DNA of 64,000 nt from Streptoalloteichus hindustanus (GCF_900129375.1 NZ_FQVN01000010.1:62001-126000), one strand, 5' to 3'; positions 53,596 to 62,350 are shown, numbered from the stretch's first letter. The notes: generated by a model from the letters alone, not told the origin. Numbers and translations are program-made.

Positions 53596-54819
53596 TCAGC
53601 CCCGCTGGGCCAGGAAGCTGACCTCGACCTCGTCCCCCTCGGCCACGTCGGTGACGTCCTCGTCGATCACGACGAGGCAGTTGGCCTCGGCCAGCGAGGC
53701 GAGGAGGTGCGCGCCGGCGGTGCCCAGCGGCTGCACCAGGTACTCGCCGGTCTCGGTGTCGCGCAGCAACTGGCCGCGCAGGTAGCCGCGGCGACCCTTC
53801 GTCGAGGTGACCGGCGCCAGCAGCCGGGCGCGCACGCTGCGCCGGGTCGGGGTGCGCTTGCCCAGCGCCGTCCTGATCAACGGCCGGACCAGCACCTCGA
53901 ACACGACGAGCGCGCTGATCGGGTTGCTCGGCAGCAGGAAGGTGGGGACCGCGTCCGGGCCGAGCCGGCCGAAGCCCTGCACCGAGCCGGGGTGCATCGC
54001 GACCCGGGTGACGTCGAGTTCGCCGAGGTCGGCGAGGGCGGCCCGCACCTCGTCGCCGGCCGAGCCGCCGACCCCGCCGGCGATCACCACGACCTCGGAG
54101 ATCAGCAACCGCCCCTCGACGATCTCGCGCAGCCGGCGCGGATCCGTGCTGGCGATGCCGACCCTGGTCGCCTCGGCGCCGGCGTCCCTGGCCGCCGCCG
54201 TCAGGGCGTAGGAGTTGACGTCGAAGATCTGCCCGGGGCCGGGGTCGCGGTCGATGTCGACCAGCTCGTCGCCCACCGAGATGACCGACACCCTCGGCTG
54301 CGGGTGGACCAGCACCTTGCTCCTGCCGACCGCGGCCAGCAGGCCGACCTGGGCCGATCCGATCGGGGAGCCGGACCGCACGGCCACGTCGCCGGTCTGC
54401 ACGTCCTCCCCGGCCTTGCGGACGAACCCGGCCGAGGGCACCGGTCGGTTGACGGTGACCTTGGCCGGGTGTTCGTCGGTGTACCCGAGCGGGACGACGG
54501 CGTCGGCGAGGGTGGGCAGCGGCGCGCCGGTGACCACCCGGACGGCCTGCCCCGGTTGCAGCCGGTGCGGTTGTCGGGAGCCGGCGGGGATCTCGCCGAC
54601 GACCGGGAGCACGACCGGCTCCTCGGCCGCGGCCTGCACGTCGACGCTGCGCACCGCGTAGCCGTCGACGGCGGCCTGGTCGAAGCCGGGCAGCGCGGTC
54701 TCGGCGACCACCTCCTCGGCGCAGAGCAGGCCCTGTGCCTCGGAGATCGCCACCCGGACCGGCGCCGGGCGCACCGCGGCCGCCAGCACCCGGTGGAGCT
54801 GCTCCTCGACGGACCTCAT
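53596..54819 (-). CDS. glp: Gephyrin-like molybdotransferase Glp (MoeA family)
   Basis: 407 residues from ATG 54817-54819 with GAGGT seven bases upstream; a GTG at 54843 is less well placed. MoeA domains in order: N-terminal (LPGFDQAAVDGYAVRS, EIPAGSRQPHRLQPGQAVRVVTGAPLP), central MoCF-binding (SVISVGDELVDIDRDPGPGQIFDVNS, VIAGGVGGSAGDE, FGRLG, FLLPSNPISALVVFE) and C-terminal domain IV. The family inserts molybdenum into molybdopterin; the actinobacterial Glp next to GlpR also links to FtsZ. The PGNP motif of typical MoeA reads PSNP here, a point to check for catalytic activity. Confidence 0.9.
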   Translation of the reverse strand: MRSVEEQLHRVLAAAVRPAPVRVAISEAQGLLCAEEVVAETALPGFDQAAVDGYAVRSVDVQAAAEEPVVLPVVGEIPAGSRQPHRLQPGQAVRVVTGAPLPTLADAVVPLGYTDEHPAKVTVNRPVPSAGFVRKAGEDVQTGDVAVRSGSPIGSAQVGLLAAVGRSKVLVHPQPRVSVISVGDELVDIDRDPGPGQIFDVNSYALTAAARDAGAEATRVGIASTDPRRLREIVEGRLLISEVVVIAGGVGGSAGDEVRAALADLGELDVTRVAMHPGSVQGFGRLGPDAVPTFLLPSNPISALVVFEVLVRPLIRTALGKRTPTRRSVRARLLAPVTSTKGRRGYLRGQLLRDTETGEYLVQPLGTAGAHLLASLAEANCLVVIDEDVTDVAEGDEVEVSFLAQRG

Positions 54820-54892
54820 CGCTGTGACCTCAACTCCCGACACCTCGCACTCCCCCCTTCCGGCGCTCGCCGGCCGTCGGCCGCCGGGCGCG

Positions 54893-55783
54893 TCACACCT
54901 CGGTGACCCGCTCGCGCAGCCACTCGCGCAGCCCCGGGCCGTACTCCGGGTTCTCCAGCGCGAAGTCGACCGCCGCGCGGAGGAACCCGCCCGGGTTGCC
55001 CAGATCGTGCCGGGAACCGCGGTGGACCAGGACGTGGACCGGGTGCCCCTCCTCGATCAGCAACGCGATCGCGTCGGTGAGCTGGAGCTCGCCGCCCGCG
55101 CCCGGGGTGATCCTGCGGAGCGCGTCGAAGACCGCGCGGTCGAGCAGGTACCGACCGGCGGCGGCGTAGGTGGAGGGCGCCTCCTCGGGGCGGGGTTTCT
55201 CCACCATGCCCTTGACCCGCAGCACATCCTGCTCGCCGGTGGGCTCGACGTCGAACACGCCGTAGGCGGAGACCTCCTCCCGCGGCAGGTCGAGCGCGAG
55301 CAGGACGCTGCCGCCGAACTCCTCGCGCACCCTGGCCATCGCCCGGAGGGCGCCGGTGGGCAGCACCAGGTCGTCGGGCAGCAGCACGGCGACGGCCTCG
55401 TCCTGACCGTCCAGGGAGGACTCGGCGCAGCCGACGGCGTGGCCGAGGCCCAGCGCCTGGTCCTGGATGGCGACGTCGACGTCGATCAGGCCGGGGGCGC
55501 GGCGCACCTTGTCGAGCAGGGCGGTCTTGCCGCGCTCCTCGAGCGTGGCCTCCAGGTCGGGACGGGGGCGGAAGTGGTCGACCACGGCGCGCTTGTCGGG
55601 GGAGGTGACGATGACGAGACGGGCGGCTCCGGCCTCGGCGGCCTCGGCGGCGACCAGCTCGATCCCGGGTGTGTCGACGACCGGGAGCAGTTCCTTCGGC
55701 ACGGTCTTCGTGGTGGGCAGGAATCGGGTACCCAGGCCCGCGGCGGGGACGATCGCGGTGCGGAACGTGCTCGTCGAGCTCAT
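54893..55783 (-). CDS. galU: UTP-glucose-1-phosphate uridylyltransferase
   Basis: 296 residues, ATG 55781-55783, eight bases after TAGGCT (complement 55792-55797), so probably leaderless. Motifs: IVPAAGLGTRFLPTTKTVPKELLPVVDTP, GLGHAVGCAE, VLLPDDLVL, GMVEKP and GELQLTDAI. It makes UDP-glucose for cell-envelope glycans and trehalose. First gene of galU-glp-rimJ. Confidence 0.96.
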   Translation of the reverse strand: MSSTSTFRTAIVPAAGLGTRFLPTTKTVPKELLPVVDTPGIELVAAEAAEAGAARLVIVTSPDKRAVVDHFRPRPDLEATLEERGKTALLDKVRRAPGLIDVDVAIQDQALGLGHAVGCAESSLDGQDEAVAVLLPDDLVLPTGALRAMARVREEFGGSVLLALDLPREEVSAYGVFDVEPTGEQDVLRVKGMVEKPRPEEAPSTYAAAGRYLLDRAVFDALRRITPGAGGELQLTDAIALLIEEGHPVHVLVHRGSRHDLGNPGGFLRAAVDFALENPEYGPGLREWLRERVTEV

Positions 55784-55849
55784 GGTGAGCGAGCCTAACG
55801 GCGATCGGATAAGGGAGCTGAGCCATCCGCCACCGTACGCTCACGTCCC
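55784..55849. promoter_or_regulatory. Divergent promoter of galU and the 5-FCL gene
   Basis: Minus-strand TAGGCT (complement 55792-55797) is eight bases before the galU ATG; plus-strand TACGCT (55836-55841) is eight bases before the GTG of the next gene. Both suggest leaderless mRNAs. Confidence 0.5.
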
Positions 55850-56461
55850 GTGGTAGAGCGCGGGTTCGACCAGCTCGACAAGGCGGCGTGGCGGGCGAGG
55901 GTGCTCGCGGAACGACGGGCGGCCTCCGCCGCGACCCACGCGGCCGAGGCGACGGCGTTGGCCGACGCGGTCGGCCGCTGGGCGAGCGGCCAGCGCGGCA
56001 CCGCGTGCGCCTACGTGCCGGTGGGCACCGAGCCGGGGTCGTCGGCGATGTTGGACGCCCTGCGCTGGGCCGGGTGGCGGGTGTTGCTGCCCGTCGTGCC
56101 CGCTCCGCGGGTGGGGCCCTCAGCACTGGAGTGGGCCGAGTACCGGGGGGAGGGGTCGCTGGCCCGGGGCGCGTTCGGGCTGCTCGAGCCGACGGGACCG
56201 CGGCTGGGGCCGGACGCGGCGGCGGAGGCGGAGGTCGTGTTCGTGCCGGCGCTGGCGGTCGACGCGCGCGGTGTCCGCCTCGGGCGTGGGGGCGGGTACT
56301 ACGACCGCTCGTTGCCGCTCACCCGACCGGGGACGCTGCTGGTCGCCGTCGTGCGGGACGGCGAGGTCGTCGCCGAGCTGCCGGCGGAGCCGCACGACGT
56401 GCGCGTGGGGGCGGTGCTCACGCCCGCGCGCGGGCTCGTGCCGCTCGCTCCGCCGGGGTGA
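55850..56461 (+). CDS. 5-formyltetrahydrofolate cyclo-ligase
   Basis: 203 residues from GTG 55850. N-terminal WRARVLAERRAAS helix, YVPVGTEPGSSAMLDALRWAGWRVLLPVV, FVPALAVDARGVRLGRGGGYYDRSL with the ATP/substrate GRGGGYYDR signature, and RVGAVLTP near the end. It converts 5-formyl-THF to 5,10-methenyl-THF with ATP. Matches Rv0992c by position. The upstream TACGCT implies leaderless translation. Confidence 0.94.
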   Translation: MVERGFDQLDKAAWRARVLAERRAASAATHAAEATALADAVGRWASGQRGTACAYVPVGTEPGSSAMLDALRWAGWRVLLPVVPAPRVGPSALEWAEYRGEGSLARGAFGLLEPTGPRLGPDAAAEAEVVFVPALAVDARGVRLGRGGGYYDRSLPLTRPGTLLVAVVRDGEVVAELPAEPHDVRVGAVLTPARGLVPLAPPG

Positions 56462-56611
56462 AGTTGATCAAATTTCGCCGGGCGCGCGCGTCGGGCGCCA
56501 CGACGAGCGCGCCAGCGTCACGACCGCGGTCAGCGACAATGCGCCAACTGTCACCCACCCGGGTGTGACCAGGACGTGTTTGCGTCCAGGCTCTCGTTGA
56601 CGCATCATCGG

Positions 56612-56640
56612 TCTGGCACTCTCGCCTGGCGAGTGCCAGA
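56612..56640 (+). promoter_or_regulatory. CIRCE element (HrcA operator) upstream of the FmdB/Ruc gene
   Basis: TCTGGCACTC (56612-56621), nine bases, GAGTGCCAGA (56631-56640). The arms and the exact N9 spacer match the actinobacterial CIRCE form CTGGCACTC-N9-GAGTGCCAG. It lies 23 bp before the GTG of the zinc-ribbon gene, so heat-shock repressor HrcA should control that gene. Confidence 0.9.
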
Positions 56641-56663
56641 TCGGGAAGCCGCGGAGGGTAACA

Positions 56664-56993
56664 GTGCCGACCTACGCCTACGCCTGCACGCAGTGCGACC
56701 ACCGGTTCGAGGCGGTGCAGTCGTTCACCGACGCCGCGCTCACCGAATGCCCGGAGTGCTCCGGCAAGCTGCGCAAGCTGTTCAACGCCGTGGGCATCGT
56801 GTTCAAGGGCAGCGGCTTCTACCGTACCGACAACCGCTCGTCGAGCTCCGGCAAGTCCTCGTCGACGACCTCGACGTCGTCGGCCTCGTCGACGTCCGGC
56901 TCCTCGTCGACGACCTCGACCAGCTCCAGCTCGTCGAACGGCTCGTCCTCCGGCACGACGTCGAGCAGCACCTCCGCGTCGGCCGCGTCCTGA
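56664..56993 (+). CDS. ruc: FmdB-type zinc-ribbon protein, homologue of redox-regulated chaperone Ruc
   Basis: 109 residues from GTG 56664, GGAGGG about six bases upstream. The N-terminal zinc ribbon has paired cysteines (ACTQC...ECPEC, residues about 8-37), then VGIVFKGSGFYRTDNR, then a tail of about 50 residues made almost only of serine, threonine, glycine and alanine, surely disordered. In M. tuberculosis the syntenic gene Rv0991c was described as a redox-regulated chaperone (Ruc) with a zinc ribbon and disordered tail; the CIRCE site here supports a stress role. Function is by homology. Confidence 0.85.
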   Translation: MPTYAYACTQCDHRFEAVQSFTDAALTECPECSGKLRKLFNAVGIVFKGSGFYRTDNRSSSSGKSSSTTSTSSASSTSGSSSTTSTSSSSSNGSSSGTTSSSTSASAAS

Positions 56994-57019
56994 GGTCGTT
57001 GTCAAGCGAATAACGCGAC

Positions 57020-57058
57020 TTATCCACAGGCGCCCCGGTTTGTCCACAGCCGGGGCGC
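57020..57058 (+). promoter_or_regulatory. DnaA-box pair embedded in a hairpin (element D)
   Basis: TTATCCACAG (57020-57029) and TTGTCCACAG (57040-57049), 20 bp apart. GCGCCCCGG (57030-57038) and CCGGGGCGC (57050-57058) form a 9-bp stem with the second box in its loop. Same paired boxes as copies A-C, but no TAGGCT/GC core follows. It could act as terminator for the zinc-ribbon gene. Confidence 0.6.
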
Positions 57059-57131
57059 TTGTCGTTTCCCGGTCGCGCCCCGCGCCCTAACGTCGAGCCG
57101 ACGAACCGGCACCGACCGCAGGGAGCCCGCC

Positions 57132-57815
57132 ATGACCAGGGAGAACCGCCCGACCCGCGCACTCCCCCACCCCCTCTCCCCTCCGCTGCGCGACCGCGTC
57201 CGCGGCCTGCTCCACGGCGGCTGGGGACGCCCGGTCCTGCTCCGCCGCGCGCTCGCGGGCGCGCTGACCCTGCTGGCCCTGGTGCTCGCGCTCCACCCAC
57301 CGCCCGGCCGACCACCCGACACCGGGCCGGTCCTGGTGGCGGCCAGGGACATCGCCCCGGGCGCGTTGATCCAGCCAGCCGACGTGGCACAGCGGCGGGC
57401 GGCGGCCGACAGCGCTCCGGCCCACGCGCTCCAGGAACCCGCCCAGGCCGTCGGCAGAGTCCTGGCCGGGGCGGCCCGCGCGGGTGAGCCGCTCACGGAC
57501 GTGCGGCTGGCCGGCCCGGAGTTCACCGAGCTCGTCACCCGACGCGGCGCGGCCGCCGCCGTGCCCGTGCGGCTGGCCGACCCGGACGTGGCCGACCTGC
57601 TGCGCCCGGGCAGCCGGGTCGACGTGGTCTCCCTGGCGCCCGACCGGGCGGGGCCGGCCGTCCTGGCCGCGGACGCCGTGGTGGTGGCGGTCCGACCAGC
57701 CAGCGGCACGCCCGCCAACCCGGGCCGCCTGGTGGTGGTCGGCGTGGCGCGGGAGGAGGCGACCCGGGTAACCGCAGCGTCACTCTCGCAGGGGGTCGCC
57801 GTTACTCTGCGCTGA
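57132..57815 (+). CDS. SAF-domain membrane protein (CpaB/RcpC-like)
   Basis: 227 residues, ATG 57132 with AGGGAG upstream. Arginine-rich N-terminus, one transmembrane helix (about 37-56), then an SAF domain (VLVAARDIAPGALIQPADVAQRR through RVLAGAARAGEPLTDVRL) and a C-terminal RcpC-like region (VPVRLADPDVADLLRPGSRVDVVSL). SAF proteins of this type serve Flp pilus assembly or flagellar P-ring; here no tad genes are nearby, so the role is uncertain. It lies between the zinc-ribbon and mscL genes. Confidence 0.85.
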   Translation: MTRENRPTRALPHPLSPPLRDRVRGLLHGGWGRPVLLRRALAGALTLLALVLALHPPPGRPPDTGPVLVAARDIAPGALIQPADVAQRRAAADSAPAHALQEPAQAVGRVLAGAARAGEPLTDVRLAGPEFTELVTRRGAAAAVPVRLADPDVADLLRPGSRVDVVSLAPDRAGPAVLAADAVVVAVRPASGTPANPGRLVVVGVAREEATRVTAASLSQGVAVTLR

Positions 57816-57871
57816 GGTCCTGTCTCGACCGAAGGAACCACCGGCTACTACTCCGCCAGGAGGCACAGCTC

Positions 57872-58312
57872 GTGTTGAAGGGTTTCAAGGACTTCCTGAT
57901 GCGCGGCAACGTCATCGACCTCGCGGTCGCTGTCGTCGTCGGCACCGCGTTCACGGCGATCGTCACGGCGTTCACCAACGGCGTCATCAAACCGCTGATC
58001 AACACTGTCGGTGGCAGCGACGCGGCCCGGGGCCTGGGCTTCAACATCCTGCCCGGCAACGACTCGACGTTCCTGGACCTCGGCGGGGTCATCAACGCCG
58101 CGATCAACTTCGTGATCGTGGCCGCGGTGGTCTACTTCCTGCTCGTCCTGCCGATGAACAAGCTCCAGGAACGCCGGCGTCGCGGCCAGGAGCCCGGCCC
58201 GGCCGAGCCGACCGACATCGAGTTGCTCACCGAGATCCGCGACCTCCTGCGGGCCCAGGGGCGGACCACGGCGAGCACCGACAACGCGCCGCGCGGCAAC
58301 ACCATCGACTGA
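57872..58312 (+). CDS. mscL: Large-conductance mechanosensitive channel
   Basis: 146 residues from GTG 57872, CCAGGAGG seven bases upstream. MscL layout: N-terminal amphipathic helix GFKDFLMRGNVIDLAVAVVVG, TM1 with the pore constriction AFTAIVTAFTNGVIKPLI, periplasmic loop, TM2 FVIVAAVVYFLLVLPMNKL, and a charged C-terminal bundle. Opens under membrane tension to relieve osmotic downshock. Confidence 0.96.
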   Translation: MLKGFKDFLMRGNVIDLAVAVVVGTAFTAIVTAFTNGVIKPLINTVGGSDAARGLGFNILPGNDSTFLDLGGVINAAINFVIVAAVVYFLLVLPMNKLQERRRRGQEPGPAEPTDIELLTEIRDLLRAQGRTTASTDNAPRGNTID

Positions 58313-58486
58313 CGACAACTCCACCAACCACCACCGCACTCCACGCGGAGCGGGGGTCGGACCAACACGGCCGGGGGCCAGGGGCCAACACGAAGGGGGA
58401 GCGGGGCGGGGAGGGGGTGGGGGGAGGGGCCCCACCCGCGAGAGGTGAGTCGATCTTGTGAGCTCGGGCTGGGCAGGGCGCCGGGG

Positions 58487-58666
58487 TCAGCGGTCGTGGT
58501 GCGGGGGCCGGTTCTCGCGGTACCAGGTGTCGGTGTCGCGGCGCGGGGCCTCCGGGTCGCGCTCGTCGCGGGTGGTCTCCGGGAGCACGTCGCCGAAGAC
58601 TCTGCGGAGCCAGTCGTGGTCGACCGGACGGGGCCGCTCGTCGTGGTCTGAGGTCTTGCCTGTCAC
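58487..58666 (-). CDS. Small conserved actinobacterial protein
   Basis: 59 residues from GTG 58664-58666, or 65 from ATG 58684. Highly charged: HDERPRPVDHDWLRRVFGD, VLPETTRDERDPE, WYRENRPPHHDR. I recall close relatives in many actinobacteria (xRxVFGDVLPETTRDE...WYxENRPPHH) but no known function. Downstream of moaB on the same strand. Confidence 0.6.
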   Translation of the reverse strand: MTGKTSDHDERPRPVDHDWLRRVFGDVLPETTRDERDPEAPRRDTDTWYRENRPPHHDR

Positions 58667-58873
58667 TCCCCCATGGTCCCGCATGACAGCGGGGCCGGCG
58701 CCCACGCGAGGAGCCGGCGGAGAGGGCGCGCGAGTGCTCCGGCCCTCGAACGCCTCCACGGGACGGGCTGAGGCGCCTTTTCGCGGCGTCTTCCGGGCGA
58801 CTGCTCGACCACCACGGAAGACGCCGCGGTCGGACGGGCACGACCCGACGTGGCCGTGCCGCCCCCGCGCGGG

Positions 58874-59371
58874 TCAGGCGCTCTCGAGCCCGGAAAGCTG
58901 CTCGATGACGTGTTGGACCAGCGGGGTGAGCGTCGCCATGCCGTCGCGGACCGCGGCCCGCGAGGACGCCAGGTTGACCACCAGGGTGCTGCCGGACACG
59001 CCGACGAGGCCGCGGGAGATGCCGGCGTCGGTCGCGCCCGCCGCGAGGCCGGAGGCCCGCAGGGCCTCGGCGATGCCCGGGATGGGGCGGTCCAGGACGC
59101 CCGCGGTGGCGTCCGGGGTCACGTCGCGGGGTGAGACGCCGGTGCCGCCCACGGTCACCACCAGGTCGACGCCACCGATGACGGCGGTGTTGAGGGCGTT
59201 GCGGATGTCGACGGTCTCCCCGGCCACGGCCACGGTGCCGTCGACGATGAATCCGGCCTCCTCCAGCAGCTCGGTCACCAGGGGACCGGTGCTGTCGTCG
59301 TGCTCGCCCTGCGCGATCCGGTCGTCCACGATCACGACGAGAGCCCGGCCGAGTCGCTGCGTGCGTTCCAT
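58874..59371 (-). CDS. moaB: MoaB/MogA-type molybdopterin biosynthesis protein
   Basis: 165 residues, ATG 59369-59371, seven bases after TAACGT (complement 59379-59384), a leaderless configuration. MoCF-binding fold: VIVDDRIAQGEHDDSTGPLVTELLEEAGF, LVVTVGGTGVSPRDVTPDAT and GSTLVVNLASS. MoaB/MogA adenylates molybdopterin before molybdenum insertion; it matches Rv0984 (moaB2), which lies near mscL in mycobacteria. Confidence 0.9.
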   Translation of the reverse strand: MERTQRLGRALVVIVDDRIAQGEHDDSTGPLVTELLEEAGFIVDGTVAVAGETVDIRNALNTAVIGGVDLVVTVGGTGVSPRDVTPDATAGVLDRPIPGIAEALRASGLAAGATDAGISRGLVGVSGSTLVVNLASSRAAVRDGMATLTPLVQHVIEQLSGLESA

Positions 59372-59660
59372 GCCGGTCACGTTAGCCGGTGCGGCTGGCG
59401 GCGTCGTGGCCCCGTCACGGGGTCGAATCTGTCGGCGGCGTGAACGGGACGAGAACGTGAGGGCAATTCCTTTCTGGGGAAACGGACTCCGGATCGGCGA
59501 CGCGCCGCGCCCCGACGATCCGGCCCCGGGAATTCCGGCGTGTCGACACCGATGTGCGGAATTTCCCGGCTGTCCGGCGGCAGGAGGTGTGGTCGGCCGG
59601 CCCGAGGGGCACCGACTGAGCGTGAACGCTCCAGGGAGAACAGCACGGCCCGGGCGGGCC
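59372..59660. other. Intergenic, nothing recognised
   Basis: 289 bp between the TetR gene and moaB (same strand). Carries the moaB promoter. A few imperfect inverted repeats, no gene. Confidence 0.4.
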
Positions 59661-60323
59661 TCAGTCCCGCGCGGGGTTGCCGACGACCGGCATGAGGTAG
59701 CGGCGGAGCACGTCCTTGAGCTCGTCGATGAACGCGAGCCGGTCGGCGCCCTCGGCCGCCTGGACGAGGGGGAGAAGGCCGCGGAAGAGCTGGACGCTGA
59801 CCTCCGTGCAACGCCGTCGCCGGTCCGCGGGCAGTTCCGGGGCGCGGGCCGCGAACACGCTGTCGACCCGCTCGCGGACGGCCTGGTGCAGGGGTTGGGT
59901 GGAGGCCAGCAGCCGCTCGGGCATGTCGGTCCTGGCGAACAGCGGCCGCAGGCCGGGGTGCGTGAGGTGGAGCCGCAGGATCGGGTCCACCATGCGGTCG
60001 ACGAGCTCGGCCAGCGGGAGGTGGGCCAGCTCGGGCGGGAACGCCTCCTCGTACGCGGCGCGCAGGGCGGCCAGGTAGCGGGCGACCAGCGCCTCGGCGA
60101 TGGACTCCTTGTTCGCGAAGAACTGGTAGACCGTGCTCGGGGAGACGCCCGCCCTGGCGGCGACGGCGTTCGTCGTGGTGCTCTCGTAGCCCTGCTCGGC
60201 CAGCACCTCGGCGGCGGCGTCCAGGATCTGGGCCATGCGGCGGTGCCCGCGAGCCTGCCTCCGGCGCGGCCGGGTGGGTTCGGTGCCGGGATCCTCGTCC
60301 GGGTCTGTCCGAGCGTCCGCCAT
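59661..60323 (-). CDS. TetR-family transcriptional regulator
   Basis: 220 residues from ATG 60321-60323. Acidic/proline-rich N-terminus, then a TetR helix-turn-helix (RRMAQILDAAAEVLAEQGYESTTTNAVA and GVSPSTVYQFFANKESIAEAL) and a C-terminal helical domain of the AefR-like/TetR_C type. No neighbouring enzyme on the same strand hints at its target. Confidence 0.88.
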   Translation of the reverse strand: MADARTDPDEDPGTEPTRPRRRQARGHRRMAQILDAAAEVLAEQGYESTTTNAVAARAGVSPSTVYQFFANKESIAEALVARYLAALRAAYEEAFPPELAHLPLAELVDRMVDPILRLHLTHPGLRPLFARTDMPERLLASTQPLHQAVRERVDSVFAARAPELPADRRRRCTEVSVQLFRGLLPLVQAAEGADRLAFIDELKDVLRRYLMPVVGNPARD

Positions 60324-60958
60324 GTCCCCAGCATGCCGAGGGTGGTCCGGGATGTGGCCGCCAGGTTCCACTTGATGAACCCACGAGGGCCGATTTCGGC
60401 GAAACGAACTGCTCAACGGCGTTCCACCCGGTCATGTCAGCGCGTTGCCGGCAGGCGACTTCGTCAGGTCACAGCCCAGGAGTTCTCGGGGCGGTCGCCT
60501 ACCTGGACGTCCCCAGTGGACGGTCACCTCGAACCACGAGTCGGTGACGAATTCCGTCACCGCACAAAGAGGGTTATCGGCCTTCAAACGTTTTCGTATG
60601 GTCACCACGTGCGCACATCGGGATTGACCTCTCGGGGCCGGGCGCGCGAGGGCCACGGGCAGCTCGACGGCGCCAGCCGCCAGGCTCACCGCGGCGGGGC
60701 GCGTTGGATGATGTGCGCGGACGGGCTCCTGTCCCGTCCGCACCCCGATCGTTCGCGAGGAACGACGACGACGCGCGCGAATCGACGCACAGGCAAGGGA
60801 CAGGGTTCGGCATCCCCCTGTTTCTCGCGAAGTCCCGAAGAATCTTTCCGGTCCTTCCGCGGCCAGTTCTCGGGAGGCCATGCTGTCGTCGATGTCGTTC
60901 CTGACGGCCTACGCGTTCACCACCTTTCCGCCTGTCCTGGGCAGCGGACGGTGAGCGC
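60324..60958. other. 635-bp intergenic region, no gene recognised
   Basis: Between divergent TetR and DUF6493-like genes. Less GC-rich in 60540-60620 and 60760-60850. No convincing coding frame or repeat. Confidence 0.4.
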
Positions 60959-62170
60959 GTGAACGCCCTCGACGAGCTCCGCACGCTCATCGAAGGAGGC
61001 GATGTCGCTGGTGTGGCGCGCGTTGTCCGTTCGCTCGCTCCCGCCGAAAGGCGCGCCGCGGGGCGTTGGCTTCCGACGTTCCTGCGCGAGGTCCGTCGGC
61101 TTTGCCCGCATGGGCGGGTGGACCCCCGGCACGCGCCATCGTTGTGGTTGGCGGGCGCCGGGTGTGCCATCCGCGCCGGCACTGCTGCGAAGTGGTTGGC
61201 GCACCGGGAGATCCTCCGGTTCTGGACACCGAACAGCGAACACGTCGCCTACCTGTCGCACGTGCTGCACGATCGACCCACTCCGTGGTTGGCGGATCTC
61301 GCGACGCACTACGCCGACGCCTTCCGACCGCAGCGGGGCACGTGGGAGGTCGCGGCCACCCTGCTGCGTGCCGGCGGCGTCGAACCACCACGGCACGACC
61401 CGCTGGTGGTCGCGTGGTGCGAGGCGGTGGACCGGGCCGACTGGGGCCGCCTCCGCGCCGACCCGTTCCTGCCGGTGATGGCGCCGCGGATCTTCGTGGC
61501 CGAGGGGGTGGGCGCGGCGCTGACGGTGAACGCGCCACGGCAGGCGCACCGGATCGCGCGGCTCGTCGCGGCCGGCCGCCTGCCCCGGCCGATGCTGCTC
61601 GCCGGGTGCCTGTCCCGCTTCCTGCGGGGTGGGGAGGCGCGGCACCTGCGCTTCTTCACGCTGCTGTACCGGGAGCTCGCGCCCACGGCCGACGAGGCGG
61701 CCGACCACGTGGTGTCGTTCCTGCGGCTGCTGCCCGGCGCGGCGGGGCCGGTGGCAGAGCTCGCGGCCGAGGAGCTGCGCCGGGCCGCCGAGGGCGGCTG
61801 GCTCAGCGGGCTGGAGTTGCGCGAGGCGCTGGAGGCGTTGCTGTTCCGACGGGAGAAGAGGATCGTCCGAAGTGCACTGTCCTGGTTGGACAGAGCGGCG
61901 TACCGGCCGGACGGGGACGACGCGCTGGCCGCGTTGCCGGTCGTGTTCGGCGGGGAGGTCAACGACGTCGCGGCGCGCGCGGTGCGGATCGCCGTGCGGC
62001 ACGCGAGGCGGGCGGGTGACCAGGTGCGGATGGAGATCGCCGCCGCGGCGTCGACGTTGCCGAGCGAGCTCCGCGAACCTCTCGTCCGGGTCGGGTTTCC
62101 CGTGACGCGGGGTCGCGCGGCCAAAGCCGGGGCTGCTGTCGTTGTCCGTGGCGGTGGTGTCTCGGGTTGA
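60959..62170 (+). CDS. DUF6493-like protein, shorter than usual
   Basis: 403 residues from GTG 60959. The N-terminus (NALDELRTLIEGGDVAGVARVVRSLAPAERRA) resembles DUF6493 proteins that sit in actinobacterial SWIM-zinc-finger/MoxR/VWA clusters. Those are usually about 850-900 residues; this one stops after a helical-repeat (HEAT-like) region, and no SWIM, MoxR or VWA partners are present. The tail (AGAAVVVRGGGVSG) is low-complexity. May be a shortened or orphan paralogue. Family call is from memory. Confidence 0.55.
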   Translation: MNALDELRTLIEGGDVAGVARVVRSLAPAERRAAGRWLPTFLREVRRLCPHGRVDPRHAPSLWLAGAGCAIRAGTAAKWLAHREILRFWTPNSEHVAYLSHVLHDRPTPWLADLATHYADAFRPQRGTWEVAATLLRAGGVEPPRHDPLVVAWCEAVDRADWGRLRADPFLPVMAPRIFVAEGVGAALTVNAPRQAHRIARLVAAGRLPRPMLLAGCLSRFLRGGEARHLRFFTLLYRELAPTADEAADHVVSFLRLLPGAAGPVAELAAEELRRAAEGGWLSGLELREALEALLFRREKRIVRSALSWLDRAAYRPDGDDALAALPVVFGGEVNDVAARAVRIAVRHARRAGDQVRMEIAAAASTLPSELREPLVRVGFPVTRGRAAKAGAAVVVRGGGVSG

Positions 62171-62350
62171 GGCTTCGGGCTGGCCGTTCGTGGAGGTTGG
62201 TCAGTCGGTCGAGGGGCGGTGACGGCACCGCCGTGGCGCGGGGTGATCGGGGCGGGGCGGTTCGCGCGTCTGAGTGAGGGCGGCTCGTTCTGTGGTGGCC
62301 TGTCAGAGAAAGCGGTGTGGGGCAAGTCGTTTTGCCGTGTTCGGCGGGAG
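62171..62350. other. Intergenic, nothing recognised
   Basis: First part of a 587-bp gap between the DUF6493-like gene and htrA. No gene or terminator-like hairpin noted. Confidence 0.4.
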
